Positions 19,678-20,000 of a stretch of DNA of 20,000 nt are shown piece after piece (position 1 is the first letter of the stretch; every line of letters starts with the position of its first letter). A model generated the notes under the pieces. It did not search any database, had not been told where the DNA came from, and saw only the letters and a program-made list of their open reading frames with translations. Position numbers and translations under genes: made by a program. The stretch covers positions 15,731,984-15,751,983 of the forward strand of contig NC_135550.1 of the NCBI RefSeq assembly GCF_964340395.1, written 5' to 3'. Origin of the DNA: Glandiceps talaboti (lineage: Eukaryota; Hemichordata; Enteropneusta; Spengelidae).

Positions 19678-20000
19678 ACTATTGCGCCCTGCCACTGCGG
19701 TATAGAGCACTGTCTTAGCAGATTGATACTCACCGAGGTGTGTGTATATATATATATATAGATGGATTGATAGATGGCTATAGAGATGGGGTGATAAATA
19801 TATATATGGGTAGTGATATATTGGTATATACATAGCATACAGTGGAGTAACGATATGCATATGTACAGGTGCTTGAGAGGATATATGTATATAAGATATA
19901 TATATATATAAGAAAACAGAACGTGAGGTTGTCATACTAAGATAGAATAGAAGATCTAGAGTAATGGAATGGTGAGAAATGTATATCGACCGAAATAGTA
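19678..20000. other. GC-richer island between TA tracts, then AT-rich DNA
   Basis: About 62 unique bases (19678-19739, GCGCCCTGCCACTGCGG and so on) lie between (AT)n and a second TA tract (19744-19760). The rest is GATA/TATA-like degenerate sequence to the window end. No RNA gene or coding region was recognised. Confidence 0.5.

Noticed and set aside
18918-19935. Several minus-strand frames rich in Leu, Ser, Ile and Tyr
   Set aside because: They translate the GATA/GACA and AT microsatellites.
1-20000. tRNA, rRNA, CRISPR or bacterial operon features
   Set aside because: No B-box-like GGTTCGAATCC, no rRNA-like sequence, no spaced repeats with unique spacers, and no closely packed open frames.

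Overview
This is a 20 kb piece of an animal nuclear genome. It is AT-rich, almost free of long open frames, crowded with microsatellites, and carries eukaryotic signals (TATA boxes, GT-AG splice sites, AATAAA signals). Only one protein-coding gene can be supported. It encodes an 86-residue secreted preprohormone whose six-cysteine pattern matches the eclosion hormone (EH) family. EH is best known from arthropods but has also been reported from echinoderms. The short mature peptide and the genomic style make an echinoderm or other ambulacrarian the best guess. That assignment rests on one gene and is an inference.

Layout. 1-2064: AT-rich intergenic DNA with a C14 run. 2065-2337: degenerate pentanucleotide array. 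3604-3758: (TATG)n. 3759-5128: intergenic DNA with G-rich patches and a diverged local repeat. 5131-5840: a repeat element with inverted ends, a G-quadruplex motif and two triplets of a 31-bp unit. 5988-6104: cluster of CRE/ATF-like sites including a perfect 22-bp palindrome. 7314-7880: (GA)/(GACA)/(CATA) block. 8301-8580: NF-kB-like palindrome and hairpins. 9725-15673: the EH-type gene. 15674-18350: intergenic DNA. 18351-18541: (CATA)n. 18828-19677: about 850 bp of continuous microsatellite that steps from ACTC through GCTC, GATC, GATA and GATG to GACA and finally (AT)n. 19678-20000: a small GC-richer island and AT-rich DNA.

The gene model is: CCAAT box (9725), TATA box (9779), initiator (about 9807), an ATG-free 5' UTR exon (9807-9949), a strong donor (CAG/GTGAGC), a 5.1 kb intron, an acceptor at 15050 two bases before the start codon, one coding exon (15052-15312), and a 3' UTR ending near 15673 after AATAAA. 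Two other TATA boxes (10475 and 14744) could be alternative starts; the second is followed by a good donor at 14797. The coding exon is well supported by sequence. The upstream exon and promoters are inferred from signal matches and need transcript data.

No tRNA, rRNA, CRISPR array, transposase, reverse transcriptase or second convincing gene was found. The other open frames are mostly translations of simple repeats.
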